Assembly (NCBI RefSeq): GCF_004681125.1
Contig: NZ_SIHO01000003.1
Location: 462,122 to 526,121, forward strand
Length of the DNA stretch: 64,000 nucleotides
Direction: 5' to 3'
From: Glacieibacterium arshaanense
Lineage (GTDB): Bacteria; Pseudomonadota; Alphaproteobacteria; Sphingomonadales; Sphingomonadaceae
Below the pieces are notes generated by a model. The model saw only the letters and a program-made list of their open reading frames with translations. It searched no databases and was not told where the DNA came from. Shown piece by piece: positions 1 through 13,488 of the stretch. How positions within the stretch are numbered: position 1 is the first letter of the stretch; every line of letters begins with the position of its first letter. Made by a program: the position numbers and the translations under genes.

Positions 1-553
1 CAAGCGCGACCCGACGGCGAACATCATCGTCGGCAACACCGTGCTCTACGGTGCGATCTCGGGTGAGGCGTATTTCTCGGGCGTCGCCGGTGAACGCTTC
101 GCAGTGCGCAATTCGGGTGCCGTTGCGGTGGTCGAAGGCACCGGCGACCATGCCTGCGAATATATGACCGGCGGTGTCGTCGTCGTGCTCGGCAAGACCG
201 GGCGCAACTTTGCCGCCGGCATGTCGGGCGGGGTCGCCTACGTCTATGATCCGGAACGCAAATTCACCGCGCTGTGCAATACCGCAATGGTCGACCTCGA
301 ACCGCTCGATGCCAGCAACATCGCGATGGCCGATGACGATGCGACGGTGACCGGCAATTTGCTGCGCTTCGATGCGGCGCGGCTGCGCGTGCTGATCGAG
401 CGCCACCACCGCCACACCGGCAGCGCCCGCGCACGCGAAATCCTCGACAATTGGGCGACTGCGCTCGGCCAGTTCGTAAAGGTCATGCCGAAGGATTATC
501 GCCGCGCGCTGACGGACATGGAAGCGTCCGCCACCCCCGTCGCTGCCGAATAG
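1..553 (+). CDS. gltB: Glutamate synthase large subunit, 3' end (partial)
   Basis: The reading frame is open at the left edge of the window and ends with TAG at 551-553, so only the last ~184 residues are present. They are the glycine-rich right-handed beta-helix domain (GXGXG) that ends the large subunit of NADPH-dependent glutamate synthase: repeated Gly pairs in [27 protein letters not shown] and [11 protein letters not shown]. The subunit makes glutamate from 2-oxoglutarate and glutamine-derived ammonia. gltD follows after 23 bases, so the two are surely cotranscribed. The catalytic amidotransferase and FMN domains lie outside the window. Confidence 0.95.
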   Translation, partial: KRDPTANIIVGNTVLYGAISGEAYFSGVAGERFAVRNSGAVAVVEGTGDHACEYMTGGVVVVLGKTGRNFAAGMSGGVAYVYDPERKFTALCNTAMVDLEPLDASNIAMADDDATVTGNLLRFDAARLRVLIERHHRHTGSARAREILDNWATALGQFVKVMPKDYRRALTDMEASATPVAAE

Positions 554-576
554 CCTGTAGTTCAGAGAGACAGATC

Positions 577-2025
<1,449 letters not shown>

Positions 2026-2100
2026 AGCGGGCTAATTCAGGGTACCGGCCAAGCGGCCTTGTCGAATGGCTGCGGGTGTCGTTAGGGTAGCGTCTGCGCC

Positions 2101-5413
<3,313 letters not shown>

Positions 5414-5424
<11 letters not shown>

Positions 5425-7942
5425 GCGCGCCTCGACCCGGCGCCGCAACCGCGACGCCGCGACCGCCGAACGGCTGGCAGGCTGGCTGCGCGACTACCGG
5501 TCGTTCGAAGGCATTCCCGACGAGCTGTTCGACCGCAGCGGCATCCCACGCGACTATTGGCTCGATTTCCTTGGCGACGTTGCCGAATACAGCGAGGAGG
5601 AGTTCCGCGGCCGCTTCAGCCTCGCCACCCGCCACATCCGTGATACCGGCGTATCGTACCGCATATACGGCGAGGAAAACGAACGCAGCTGGCCGCTCAA
5701 CCCGCTGCCGCTGATCCTGCCCGAAGCCGAATGGGCGCAAATCGCCGAAGGCGTCGAACAGCGCGCCAATCTGATGGAGGCACTGCTCGCCGACATTTAC
5801 GGCAATGCGGCGCTGGTCCGTGACGGCGTTTTGCCCGCAGCCGCGCTGACCGGCAGCAACGATTTCCTGCGCGCCATGCGCGGCGTCAAACCCGTTGGTG
5901 GCCGCTACCTGCAAACCTATGCCGCCGATTTGGGACGCGGCCCCGATGGCCGCTGGTGGGTGCTCGATGACCGTGCGCAGGCGCCGTCGGGCGCCGGCTA
6001 TGCGCTTGAAAACCGGCTTATTTTGTCGCGCGCCTACCCCAATCTCTACAACCGCATGAACGTCCACCGGCTGGCGCCGTTCTTTGACGATCTGCGCAAG
6101 GGCCTCGCCGCCGCCGCCGACCGCGCCGACCCGCGTATCTGCCTGATGACGCCCGGCCCCTACAGCGAAACCTATTTCGAACAGGCGCATCTGGCGCGCT
6201 ACCTCGGCTTTTTGCTCGTTGAAGGCGGCGACCTCATCGTCCGTGACGGCAAGGTCTATGTCCGCACCATTTCGGGCCTCAAGCGCGCCGATGTCATCCT
6301 GCGCCGCGTCGATGCCGACTTCATCGATCCGCTGGAACTCAACGGCGCATCGCAGCTCGGCACGCCGGGGCTGCTGGAGGCCATCCGCGACGGCGGCGTC
6401 GCGATGGCGAACATGCCCGGCAGCGGCGTGCTCGAATCAAAATCGCTGCTCGGCTTCCTGCCGGTGCTGTGTCGCCGCCTGCTCGGTGAAGAACTCAAGA
6501 TGCCCAATGTCGCGACCTGGTGGTGCGGCCAGCCGCGCGAGCGTGCGCATGTCGAAGGCAAGCTCGATACGCTGGCGATTGCCTCGGCGTTCGGTGCGGT
6601 CGACCCCGGCGGGCTGTTCCCGCAGCCGCGCTTGCTCAGTGACCTGTCACCGGCAGAGGCCGCCGATTTCCGCCAGCGCTTCATCGACCGGCCGTTCGAT
6701 TTTGTCGGTCAGGAAGTGGCCCACCTGTCGACAACGCCGGTGCTGCGCGATGGACGTCTGGAGGCCGCGCCCTTTGTCGTCCGCGTCTATGCCACTGCGA
6801 CGCCCGACGGCATGCGCATCATGCCCGGCGGTTTCGCGCGCATTTCGGACCGCGCCGACGCCCGCGCCATTTCGATGGGGCAGGGCGCCCGCACCGCCGA
6901 TGTCTGGGTGGTCGGCGATGCGCCGGTGCCGCGCGTTACGCTGCTCGGCACGCAGGAAGATGTGAAGGTCCGCCGCGTCACCGGCATGCTGCCCAGCCGC
7001 GCCGCCGAAAACCTGTTCTGGCTCGGCCGCTATCTCGAACGTGCCGAATCGACGCTGCGGCTGATCCGCAGCCTGTGCACCAGCCTGATGGATGCCGAAG
7101 CCGGTATCCACACCACCGGCGAGACGCTCGAACGTGTCGAACGCCTGCTCATCGATGGCGGTGCGCTCGACAAGGATGCCGCCGGCGAACGCGCGCTCGA
7201 TGCCGCCCGCGACGCGCTCCACGATGTCGATGCTAGTGGTTCGGTCATCCGCCTCGTCGGCATGGCGCGCCGTGCCGGCGCCAGCATGCGCGAACGGCTG
7301 TCGGCGGATTTCTGGGCGCTGCTGGTGCGTCTCGAAACCCGCCTGGTCGAAGGCCGCACCACCGTCCGCACCGAAGTCGATGCGCTAGAGCAAGTCGAAT
7401 CGGCGCTGCAGATCATCGCCGCGCTGTCGGGGCTGGCGCAGGAAAACATGAACCGCACCGCCGGCTGGCGCTTCCTCGATACCGGGCGGCGCATCGAACG
7501 CGGCATCAATATCTGCCGCTGCACGCATGTGCTGGCGCGCAGCGGTGCCACCATCGATGATCTCGACCTGCTGCTCGACCTCGCCGACAGCCAGATTACC
7601 TATCGCGCGCGCTATCTTATCGGGCTGGCGCTGGTGCCGGTGCGCGACATGGTGATGCTCGACCCGTTCAACACCCGCGCGCTGGCGTTCCAGCTCGTCA
7701 CGCTCAAGCAACACCTCGCGCTGCTGCCCGCGCTCGTTGATGACGGCATGCTCGAACCCCATGCGCGCATCCTGCTGGCGCTTGCCACGCAAATCGAAAC
7801 CGGGGACGCTGCCTCGCTCGACGCCACCGCCATCCAAGGCTTCGAAACCGAACTCATGCGGCTGTCGGACGCCATCGCCGCGCGCTACTTCCTGCAAGGT
7901 GCCAACGCCGTGCCGACGATCAAGCTCGCTGGCCTCGCATGA
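5414..7942 (+). CDS. Circularly permuted ATP-grasp / alpha-E fusion protein
   Basis: 842 residues. Residues ~20-500 match the COG2308 type: a circularly permuted ATP-grasp ligase, typical of enzymes joining a carboxylate to an amine (phrases such as [18 protein letters not shown] and [10 protein letters not shown]). From about residue 525 ([21 protein letters not shown]) to the end is the all-helical alpha-E domain (COG2307). In many genomes these two are separate adjacent genes; here they are fused. The start is TTG at 5414, with AGGA at 5404-5407, and it overlaps the upstream gene by 11 bases. The stop overlaps the next ATG (ATGA). The product is inferred to be a peptide-type ligase of unknown substrate. 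Confidence 0.9.
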
Positions 7943-8823
7943 TCTACAGCGTCCGGCACAAAACCACCTACCGCTACGAAGCCAGTGTCGAATATGCCCG
8001 CTGCGTGATGCGGCTGACGCCCGCCACGTCGCGCACCCAGACCGTGCTCGAAAGCCGCATCCATGTGTCGCCGGTGCCGGCGCAAAGCGACTGGCGCATC
8101 GGCAGCTTCGGCGAACGCATGACCACCGTGCTCATCGACCGACCGCACAAGCTGCTGTCGATCGAAGCGCGCTCGCGCATCGATGTCCACAGCGTCCGCC
8201 CGCAACTACCGTTCGACAGCCCGAACTGGGAGGCGATCCGCGCGCTCGCCATGGTCGAAACCGGCCTCGGCCCCGATAGCCCGGCGTCGTACCTTTACCC
8301 TATGGCGCGCACCCCCGTGCTGCCGGCTATCACTGATTACGCCCGCACCAGCTTCAGCCCCGGCCGGCCGATCATCGCCGCCGCCGCCGAACTCACCAAG
8401 CGCATCCACGCCGATTTCACCTATGACCGCAAAGCCACCGATGTCGCGACGCCCGCCGCCGCGTCATTCGCCGCGCGTCGCGGCGTCTGCCAGGATTTCG
8501 CGCACATCATGATCGCCGGCCTGCGCGGACTCGGGCTGCCCGCAGCCTATGTCAGCGGCTACCTGCGCACAGTGCCGCCGCCCGGCCGCCCGCGTCTCGA
8601 AGGTGCCGACGCCACCCACGCCTGGGCCTCGGTCTGGTGCGGCAGCGACTATGGCTGGGTCGGCTTCGATCCGACCAACGCCTGCCAGGCGCAGGACGAC
8701 CACCTCATCCTCGCCACCGGACGCGACTACGGCGACGTCGCCCCAATCGAAGGCATCATCCTCGCCCCTGGCCGACAGCTGCTCAAGGTCGAGGTCGATG
8801 TCGTGCCGCAGGACGAGGTTTGA
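7939..8823 (+). CDS. Transglutaminase-like cysteine peptidase family protein
   Basis: 294 residues: an N-terminal bacterial transglutaminase-N domain (RHKTTYRYEASVEYARCVMRLTP) and a transglutaminase core. The triad is C184 (GVCQDFAHIM), H227 (ATHAWASVW) and D244 (GFDPTNAC). The start ATG overlaps the stop of the ATP-grasp gene (ATGA), so it is the third gene of a coupled operon. Such proteins usually accompany COG2307/COG2308 genes and may hydrolyse or transfer the amide bonds made by the ligase. That role is inference. Confidence 0.9.
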   Translation: MIYSVRHKTTYRYEASVEYARCVMRLTPATSRTQTVLESRIHVSPVPAQSDWRIGSFGERMTTVLIDRPHKLLSIEARSRIDVHSVRPQLPFDSPNWEAIRALAMVETGLGPDSPASYLYPMARTPVLPAITDYARTSFSPGRPIIAAAAELTKRIHADFTYDRKATDVATPAAASFAARRGVCQDFAHIMIAGLRGLGLPAAYVSGYLRTVPPPGRPRLEGADATHAWASVWCGSDYGWVGFDPTNACQAQDDHLILATGRDYGDVAPIEGIILAPGRQLLKVEVDVVPQDEV

Positions 8824-8837
8824 CGCGGGGGAAGATT

Positions 8838-8874
8838 GAAGGGCCTCCGGCGGGCAGGGGTGACCCCTGCACCC
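8838..8874. repeat. REP-like element, single unit (locus a)
   Basis: One unit of the dispersed family: constant flank GGGCCTCCGGCGGGCAG, then an inner hairpin with stem GCAGGGG/CCCCTGC and loop TGA, then ACCC. It fills most of the 64-base gap between two convergent transglutaminase genes and may end transcription from both sides. Confidence 0.85.
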
Positions 8875-8887
8875 GATTGTTTGGCGC

Positions 8888-9715
8888 CTACGCCGGCACC
8901 GACAGGTCAACGTTTTCCACGACATAGCTATGCACTTCGAACCCCGCCAGTATCGCCGGGCCGAAGGTGGTGGTCAGGGCGGCGTCGGTGGCGTCGCGGC
9001 CGCGGGCCATCAGGATGCGGCCGATGCGCGGGGTGTTGTTGCGGGCGTCGAAGGTGAACCATTCGCCGCCGAGATAGACATCGAACCACGCCGAAAAATC
9101 CATCACGCCGACCACCGGCACGCCGATATCGCCGAGGTAACCGGTGCAATAGCGCGCCGGGATGTTCATGCAGCGGCATAGTGCAATCGCAAGATGCGCA
9201 TAGTCGCGGCAGACGCCGAAGCGCTCGTTATGGACTTCCCACGCGGTTTTGGTGGCGCGCGCGTGTTCATAGCCGAATGTGATGTGGTTGTGCGTATAGT
9301 CGACGATCGCCTGCACCAGCTGCCAGCCGGGCTCGATGCCGCCGAACATCGCCCAGGCCGCCGCCGACAGCCGGTCGGTTTCGCAGTAGCGGCTGCCGAG
9401 CAGGTAGACGAGGATGTCGTCGGGCAGTTCCTCGACCGGCACCTGCAGTTGGCCGGTCGCGTCGCGGTCGACTTCGCCCGAGTCCTCGATGATGAAGTCG
9501 GTCGACAAGGTCGATGTGCCCGCCGGAATCGTCAGCCGCGTGCAGATGTTGCCGAAGCCATCGACATAGTCATACACCGGCACGCCGGCCGGCGCGGTGA
9601 TGCGGTGCGGCGTCCGCAAATCCTTGTTGCGCGACGGGTGGACGCTGAGCAGCGCGGTCAGCGGCGTCGGGCGGTCGGTGGTCAGGCTGATGTGGTAACC
9701 GGCGCGGATCAGCAT
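8888..9715 (-). CDS. Transglutaminase-family protein lacking the usual histidine
   Basis: 275 residues if started at the second ATG (9715), giving MLIRAGYHISL, which fits the family. An ATG two codons earlier (9721) is also possible. The core has the nucleophile C169 in GVCRDYAHLAIALC. The segment that normally supplies the catalytic histidine reads MDFSAWFDVY, with Ser208 in that place, and the aspartate segment is FDARNN. It may be a non-catalytic binding protein or use another residue. It runs opposite to the ligase operon and is divergent from the N-formylglutamate amidohydrolase gene. Confidence 0.85.
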   Translation of the reverse strand: MLIRAGYHISLTTDRPTPLTALLSVHPSRNKDLRTPHRITAPAGVPVYDYVDGFGNICTRLTIPAGTSTLSTDFIIEDSGEVDRDATGQLQVPVEELPDDILVYLLGSRYCETDRLSAAAWAMFGGIEPGWQLVQAIVDYTHNHITFGYEHARATKTAWEVHNERFGVCRDYAHLAIALCRCMNIPARYCTGYLGDIGVPVVGVMDFSAWFDVYLGGEWFTFDARNNTPRIGRILMARGRDATDAALTTTFGPAILAGFEVHSYVVENVDLSVPA

Positions 9716-9782
9716 ATGCATTGAACCTTTCTGTCCAGCGCATGTTACGCTGTGACCGCAAGACGCACGGAACGCGGAACGG

Positions 9783-9804
9783 TTGCATGCAATGTTGCAT
9801 CAAT
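9783..9804. promoter_or_regulatory. Palindrome and direct repeat in a divergent promoter gap
   Basis: TTGCATGCAA (9783-9792) is a perfect palindrome. Twelve bases on, TTGCAT recurs at 9795-9800. It lies in the gap between the divergently read transglutaminase and amidohydrolase genes, so a shared regulator could bind here. No regulator gene is adjacent. Confidence 0.3.
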
Positions 9805-9825
9805 CGGCCGCAGCGTCACGGACTA

Positions 9826-10662
9826 ATGCTGCAGCGCACAAAAGGGGTCGAACGGTTGGACAAGCGCACGCCGGACACGCCCGAAGTTGCATCGCCGACA
9901 CTCGCCGCCGATGAACCGCCGCCGTTTGCGGTGCACAACGCGGGTGCGCGCGCGCCGTGGCTGCTGGTCGGCGACCATGCCGGCAACGCCGTGCCGCGCG
10001 GGCTGGACGCACTGGGACTGCCGCCGCGCGAACTGGAGCGCCACATCGGCTGGGATATCGGCGTCGCGGCGCTGGGAGTGAGGCTCTCCGACCGGCTCGG
10101 CGCGGTGTTTATTCACCAACGCTATTCGCGGCTGGTCATCGACTGCAACCGCGCCCCCGTCAGTCCCGAAGCCATCCCTGCGACCAGCGACGGCACGCAC
10201 ATTCCCGGCAACGCTGCGCTGTCTGCCGCATCGGCGGCCGCACGCGTCGCCGACATCCATACCCCTTATCACGCCGCCATCACCGCCGAAATCGCCCGCC
10301 GCACCGCCGCCGGCGTGCCGACGGTACTGATTGCGTTGCACAGCTTCACCCCGCAGCTGGGGGTGGAAGCGCGGCCGTGGCAGATCGGCGTGCTCCATGG
10401 TGGCGGCAATGCGGGGTATGCGCGGGCGCTGCTGGCGACGCTGCGCGCGGCGCTTGGTGAGGCGGTGGGGGATAACCAGCCCTACCAGATGGACGACACC
10501 GACTACACCGTGCCGCACCATGCGTTCGCGGCGGGGTTGTCCTATGCCGAGATCGAAATCCGGCAGGATTTGTTGGGTGATGCGGCGGCGATCGAACGCT
10601 GGTGTGACGTGCTGGAAGGTGCATTGACCGCAGCCCTGAACGCCAAAACACCCGCCACTTGA
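9826..10662 (+). CDS. N-formylglutamate amidohydrolase family protein
   Basis: 278 residues from ATG 9826. The family hydrolyses N-formyl-glutamate and related N-acyl amino acids. Visible family features: LLVGDHAGNAVPRGL near the N-terminus, HIGWDIGVAALG, YSRLVIDCNR, ALHSFTP and EIEIRQDLL at the end. The start is uncertain. TTG at 9856 has an AAAGGGG eight bases upstream, whereas ATG 9826 has no clear ribosome site. There are no histidine-degradation genes nearby. Position next to the ligase and transglutaminase cluster suggests it may act on gamma-glutamyl or N-acyl products. That is inference. Confidence 0.88.
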   Translation: MLQRTKGVERLDKRTPDTPEVASPTLAADEPPPFAVHNAGARAPWLLVGDHAGNAVPRGLDALGLPPRELERHIGWDIGVAALGVRLSDRLGAVFIHQRYSRLVIDCNRAPVSPEAIPATSDGTHIPGNAALSAASAAARVADIHTPYHAAITAEIARRTAAGVPTVLIALHSFTPQLGVEARPWQIGVLHGGGNAGYARALLATLRAALGEAVGDNQPYQMDDTDYTVPHHAFAAGLSYAEIEIRQDLLGDAAAIERWCDVLEGALTAALNAKTPAT

Positions 10663-10795
10663 TCCTCCCCGTCTTCGGGGAGGGGGACCGCCGCTTGGCG
10701 GTGGAGGGGTTGTGCCCCGCCCTAATGGTTGCGCCTGTTCTGCCCCTCCACCATGCAAGAGCATGGTCCCCCTCCCCGAAGACGGGGAGGATCAA
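10659..10795. repeat. 31-base perfect inverted repeat with inner hairpins (second repeat family)
   Basis: Arms at 10659-10689 and 10765-10795 are exact reverse complements. Each arm holds its own hairpin (CTCCCC GTCTTC GGGGAG). Inside them are an inner hairpin CCGCC/GGCGG on the left and CCATGC/GCATGG on the right, followed by or preceded by the complementary TGGAGGGG and CCCCTCCA. The left arm covers the stop codon of the amidohydrolase gene and the right arm ends five bases before the stop of the convergent dcp gene. It probably works as a two-way terminator. Confidence 0.85.
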
Positions 10796-10800
10796 GAGGG

Positions 10801-12825
10801 TCAGGCGGCCAACCCGCGCTGGCGCAGCAGCGCATCAAGCTTTGGCGGCCGCCCGGCAAATGCCGCGAAGCTCTCCGCCGCGGGTCGGCTGGCGCCCACC
10901 GAAAGGATCTCGCGCCGGAACGCCGAAGCGCCCGCGCCGTCACCGCTGGCAAAATGCTCGAACGCATCGGCGGCAAGCAACTCGGCCCAAAGATAGCTGT
11001 AATACCCCGCCGCATAACCACCCGCGAAGATGTGCCCAAAGGCGTGCGGGAAGCGGTTCCACGCCGGTGGCGCCAGCACTGAAACGTCGCGGCGCACCTG
11101 CGCCAGCGTTTCGAGCACGCGGGCGCCCTTCGCGGGGTCGAAGTCGCGGTGCAGCAGCAGGTCGAAGCGCGCGAACTCGATCTGGCGCAGCAGCATCAGC
11201 CCGGCCTGGAACTGTCGCGCCGCGAGCATCTTGGCGAACAGCGCGGCGGGCAACGGCTCGCCGGTTTCGCAGTGGCTCGACAGCGAGCGCAGCGCGTCGG
11301 CATCCCAGGCGAAATTCTCCATGAACTGGCTCGGCAGCTCGACCGCGTCCCATTCGACGCCGGCGATGCCGCCGATCGACGGCAGGTCGACCTCGGTGAA
11401 CAGGTGGTGGAGGACGTGGCCGAATTCGTGGAGCAGCGTCACCACGTCATCATGCTTGAGCAGCGACGGCTTGCCGCCGGTGGCGGGCGCGAAATTGGTG
11501 GTGAGATAGGCGATCGGCCGGTGCAGCCGGTCGGCGGCACGGAAGCGCGGCCGGCACACGTCCATCCAGGCGCCGCCGCGTTTGCCGGCGCGCGCGCACA
11601 GGTCGAGGTAGACGCCGGCGATGACCGCGCCGTCATGGTCGGTCACATCATAGAACACCACATCGGGGTGCCAGACCGGCACATCGGTGCGCGCCACCAG
11701 CCGGACGTTGTACAGCCGCTCGATCAGCGCGCAGGTGCCCGCCAGCACGTTTGGTAGCGGCAGATAGGCCTTGATTTCGTCCTGATCGACGCCGTGCAGC
11801 GTGCGCCGCATCGCCTCCGCGACAAAGCCGGTGTCCCAGGGCTCGAGGTTCTCTATTCCGAAGTTCGCACGCGCAAAGTCGCGTGCCGCCGCCAGTTCGG
11901 CCTCCGCCACCGGCCGCGCGCGTGCGGCGAGGTCGGCGAGGAAGCCGAGCGCTTCGGCGCCGTCGGCCGCCATCTTGGTTTCGAGCGACAGCGCGACCGA
12001 GTCGCCAAAGCCGAGCAGCTGCGCCGATTCGTGGCGCAGCGCCATGATGGCTTCGATGCGCGCGCTGTTGTCTAGGTCGGGGTTGTCCGACTGGTCGGAG
12101 GCGCGCGTGCTGTTGGCGCGGTAGACGCGGTAGCGCAGGTCGCGGTCGTGCGCATGGCCGAGCACGGCGCTTATGCTGGGCTGGCGCAACGTCACCAGCC
12201 AGCCGGTCAGGCCCTTTTCGGCCGCATAGCCCGCGAGCATCGCCTTGTCATTGTCCGACAGGCCGGCGAGCGCGGCTTCATCGGTAATGTGCTCGTTCCA
12301 CGCTTCAGTGGCATCGAGCACCGCGTTGCCGAACTGTGTGCCGAGCTTGCTGAGCTCGACACCGATGTCGAGGAAGCGCGCCCGCGCCGGGCCTTCGAGC
12401 GCGACGCCCGACAGCCGGAAACCGCGCAACGCCAGCTCGACCGCGCGGCGCTGCGCCGGGCTGAGCGTGGCGAAATCGGTACGATCGGCGACGCGCTTGA
12501 TGGCTTCGTGCTGCGCGCGGTTCTGCCCGGCCTCCATCAGATAGGCGATCAGCGCCGCCTCGGCCTCGGCATGCGCGGCGCGCAGTTCGGGGGTGTCGGC
12601 AACGCCGGTCAGATGCGTCACCGGCGACCAGCCACGCGTCAGCGCGAAATCGGCGGCTTCGGCGGGCAGGATGACCGAACCGAAATCATCCGCATCGGCA
12701 ATCGCCGCAATCGCCGCTCGATGATCGGCAATCAGCTGCAACGTCGCCGGCAGCACATGCTCGGGACGGATCGCGGCGAAATCGGGCAGGTCGGTGTCAG
12801 CCAGCAGCGGATTGGTGTCGGTCAT
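10801..12825 (-). CDS. dcp: M3 family oligopeptidase, peptidyl-dipeptidase type
   Basis: 674 residues from ATG 12825, the normal size for Dcp/oligopeptidase A zinc peptidases. The zinc motif is H466-E-F-G-H470, with the third ligand region downstream (GVEWDAVELPSQFMENF). The enzyme cuts dipeptides or short fragments from small peptides in the cytosol and clears proteolysis products. A longer in-frame extension to 12933 runs through a repeat element and was rejected. dcp and opdA products are hard to tell apart by eye. Confidence 0.93.
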   Translation of the reverse strand: MTDTNPLLADTDLPDFAAIRPEHVLPATLQLIADHRAAIAAIADADDFGSVILPAEAADFALTRGWSPVTHLTGVADTPELRAAHAEAEAALIAYLMEAGQNRAQHEAIKRVADRTDFATLSPAQRRAVELALRGFRLSGVALEGPARARFLDIGVELSKLGTQFGNAVLDATEAWNEHITDEAALAGLSDNDKAMLAGYAAEKGLTGWLVTLRQPSISAVLGHAHDRDLRYRVYRANSTRASDQSDNPDLDNSARIEAIMALRHESAQLLGFGDSVALSLETKMAADGAEALGFLADLAARARPVAEAELAAARDFARANFGIENLEPWDTGFVAEAMRRTLHGVDQDEIKAYLPLPNVLAGTCALIERLYNVRLVARTDVPVWHPDVVFYDVTDHDGAVIAGVYLDLCARAGKRGGAWMDVCRPRFRAADRLHRPIAYLTTNFAPATGGKPSLLKHDDVVTLLHEFGHVLHHLFTEVDLPSIGGIAGVEWDAVELPSQFMENFAWDADALRSLSSHCETGEPLPAALFAKMLAARQFQAGLMLLRQIEFARFDLLLHRDFDPAKGARVLETLAQVRRDVSVLAPPAWNRFPHAFGHIFAGGYAAGYYSYLWAELLAADAFEHFASGDGAGASAFRREILSVGASRPAAESFAAFAGRPPKLDALLRQRGLAA

Positions 12826-12895
12826 TGTTACTCTCGCAAATGGTACACGTGACAAGTCGGACGCCGGAGGGTGGGTTGCAAGTCCAATCCGAAAT

Positions 12896-12992
12896 AAGAG
12901 CCTCCGGCGGGCAGGCCTGAGGCCTGCACCCATTTGAAGAACGCCAAATTAGTGGGTGCAGGGCCCAAGGCCCTGCCCGCCGGAGGCTCTTC
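12896..12992. repeat. REPIN-like pair (locus b)
   Basis: Two inverted units, 12897-12931 and 12954-12991, separated by ~22 bases. The left hairpin is GCAGGCC-TGA-GGCCTGC and the right is GCAGGGCC-CAA-GGCCCTGC, so the two inner stems differ although both are fully paired. It lies between two genes of the same direction (thioesterase and dcp). Confidence 0.9.
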
Positions 12993-12994
12993 AA

Positions 12995-13420
12995 CTACCC
13001 CGCCGCGACCTTCGCCGCGACGCGTTTGGCGTCGATCAGCCGGATCGTCGAGCTGGCCTTGGCGAGCACCTTGTCGGCGGCGTCGATGAGCCGGCCTTCC
13101 ATGAACCAGGTCGAGCCGCCGCGCTGTTCGGCCCAGCCTTCGGCGCGGACCTTTCCCGGCATCGCGGGGGCGAAATAGCTGACTTTGAGTTCGAGCGTCA
13201 TCGGCACGCGGTCGAAGCCGACTTCGGCGATGATGGCGTGCGCCATCGCTGCATCGATCCAGCCCGCGACGAAGCCGCCTTGCGCGACACCGCCCGAATG
13301 GCACATGTGCTGGCCGACTTCATATTCGATGACGGCGTGCCCCGGCTCCATCGTGATGACGCGTTGCTGGCCGAGCGTGCCGCCTAGGGTGCCGGGTTCG
13401 GAGGGCGTGTCGCGTTTCAT
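12995..13420 (-). CDS. PaaI-like hotdog thioesterase
   Basis: 141 residues with one hotdog domain. The catalytic-region motif is HSGGVAQGGFVAGWIDAAMAHAI (residues ~41-63), followed by LELKVSYFAPAMPGKVRAEG, as in PaaI-family acyl-CoA thioesterases. It would release free acids from CoA thioesters; the preferred acyl group cannot be read from the sequence. It stands between dprA and dcp in the same direction with short gaps. Confidence 0.88.
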   Translation of the reverse strand: MKRDTPSEPGTLGGTLGQQRVITMEPGHAVIEYEVGQHMCHSGGVAQGGFVAGWIDAAMAHAIIAEVGFDRVPMTLELKVSYFAPAMPGKVRAEGWAEQRGGSTWFMEGRLIDAADKVLAKASSTIRLIDAKRVAAKVAAG

Positions 13421-13488
13421 GGGGCAAGCGTTCCTTATGATGGTTGCGCGGCGTTCCTAGCCGTGCGCGACGCAGGCGCGCAAGCTGT

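Noticed and set aside
12826-12933. N-terminal extension of Dcp through the repeat
   Set aside because: The extra 36 residues translate the REP-like element; ATG 12825 gives the family-like start MTDTNPLLADTDLP.
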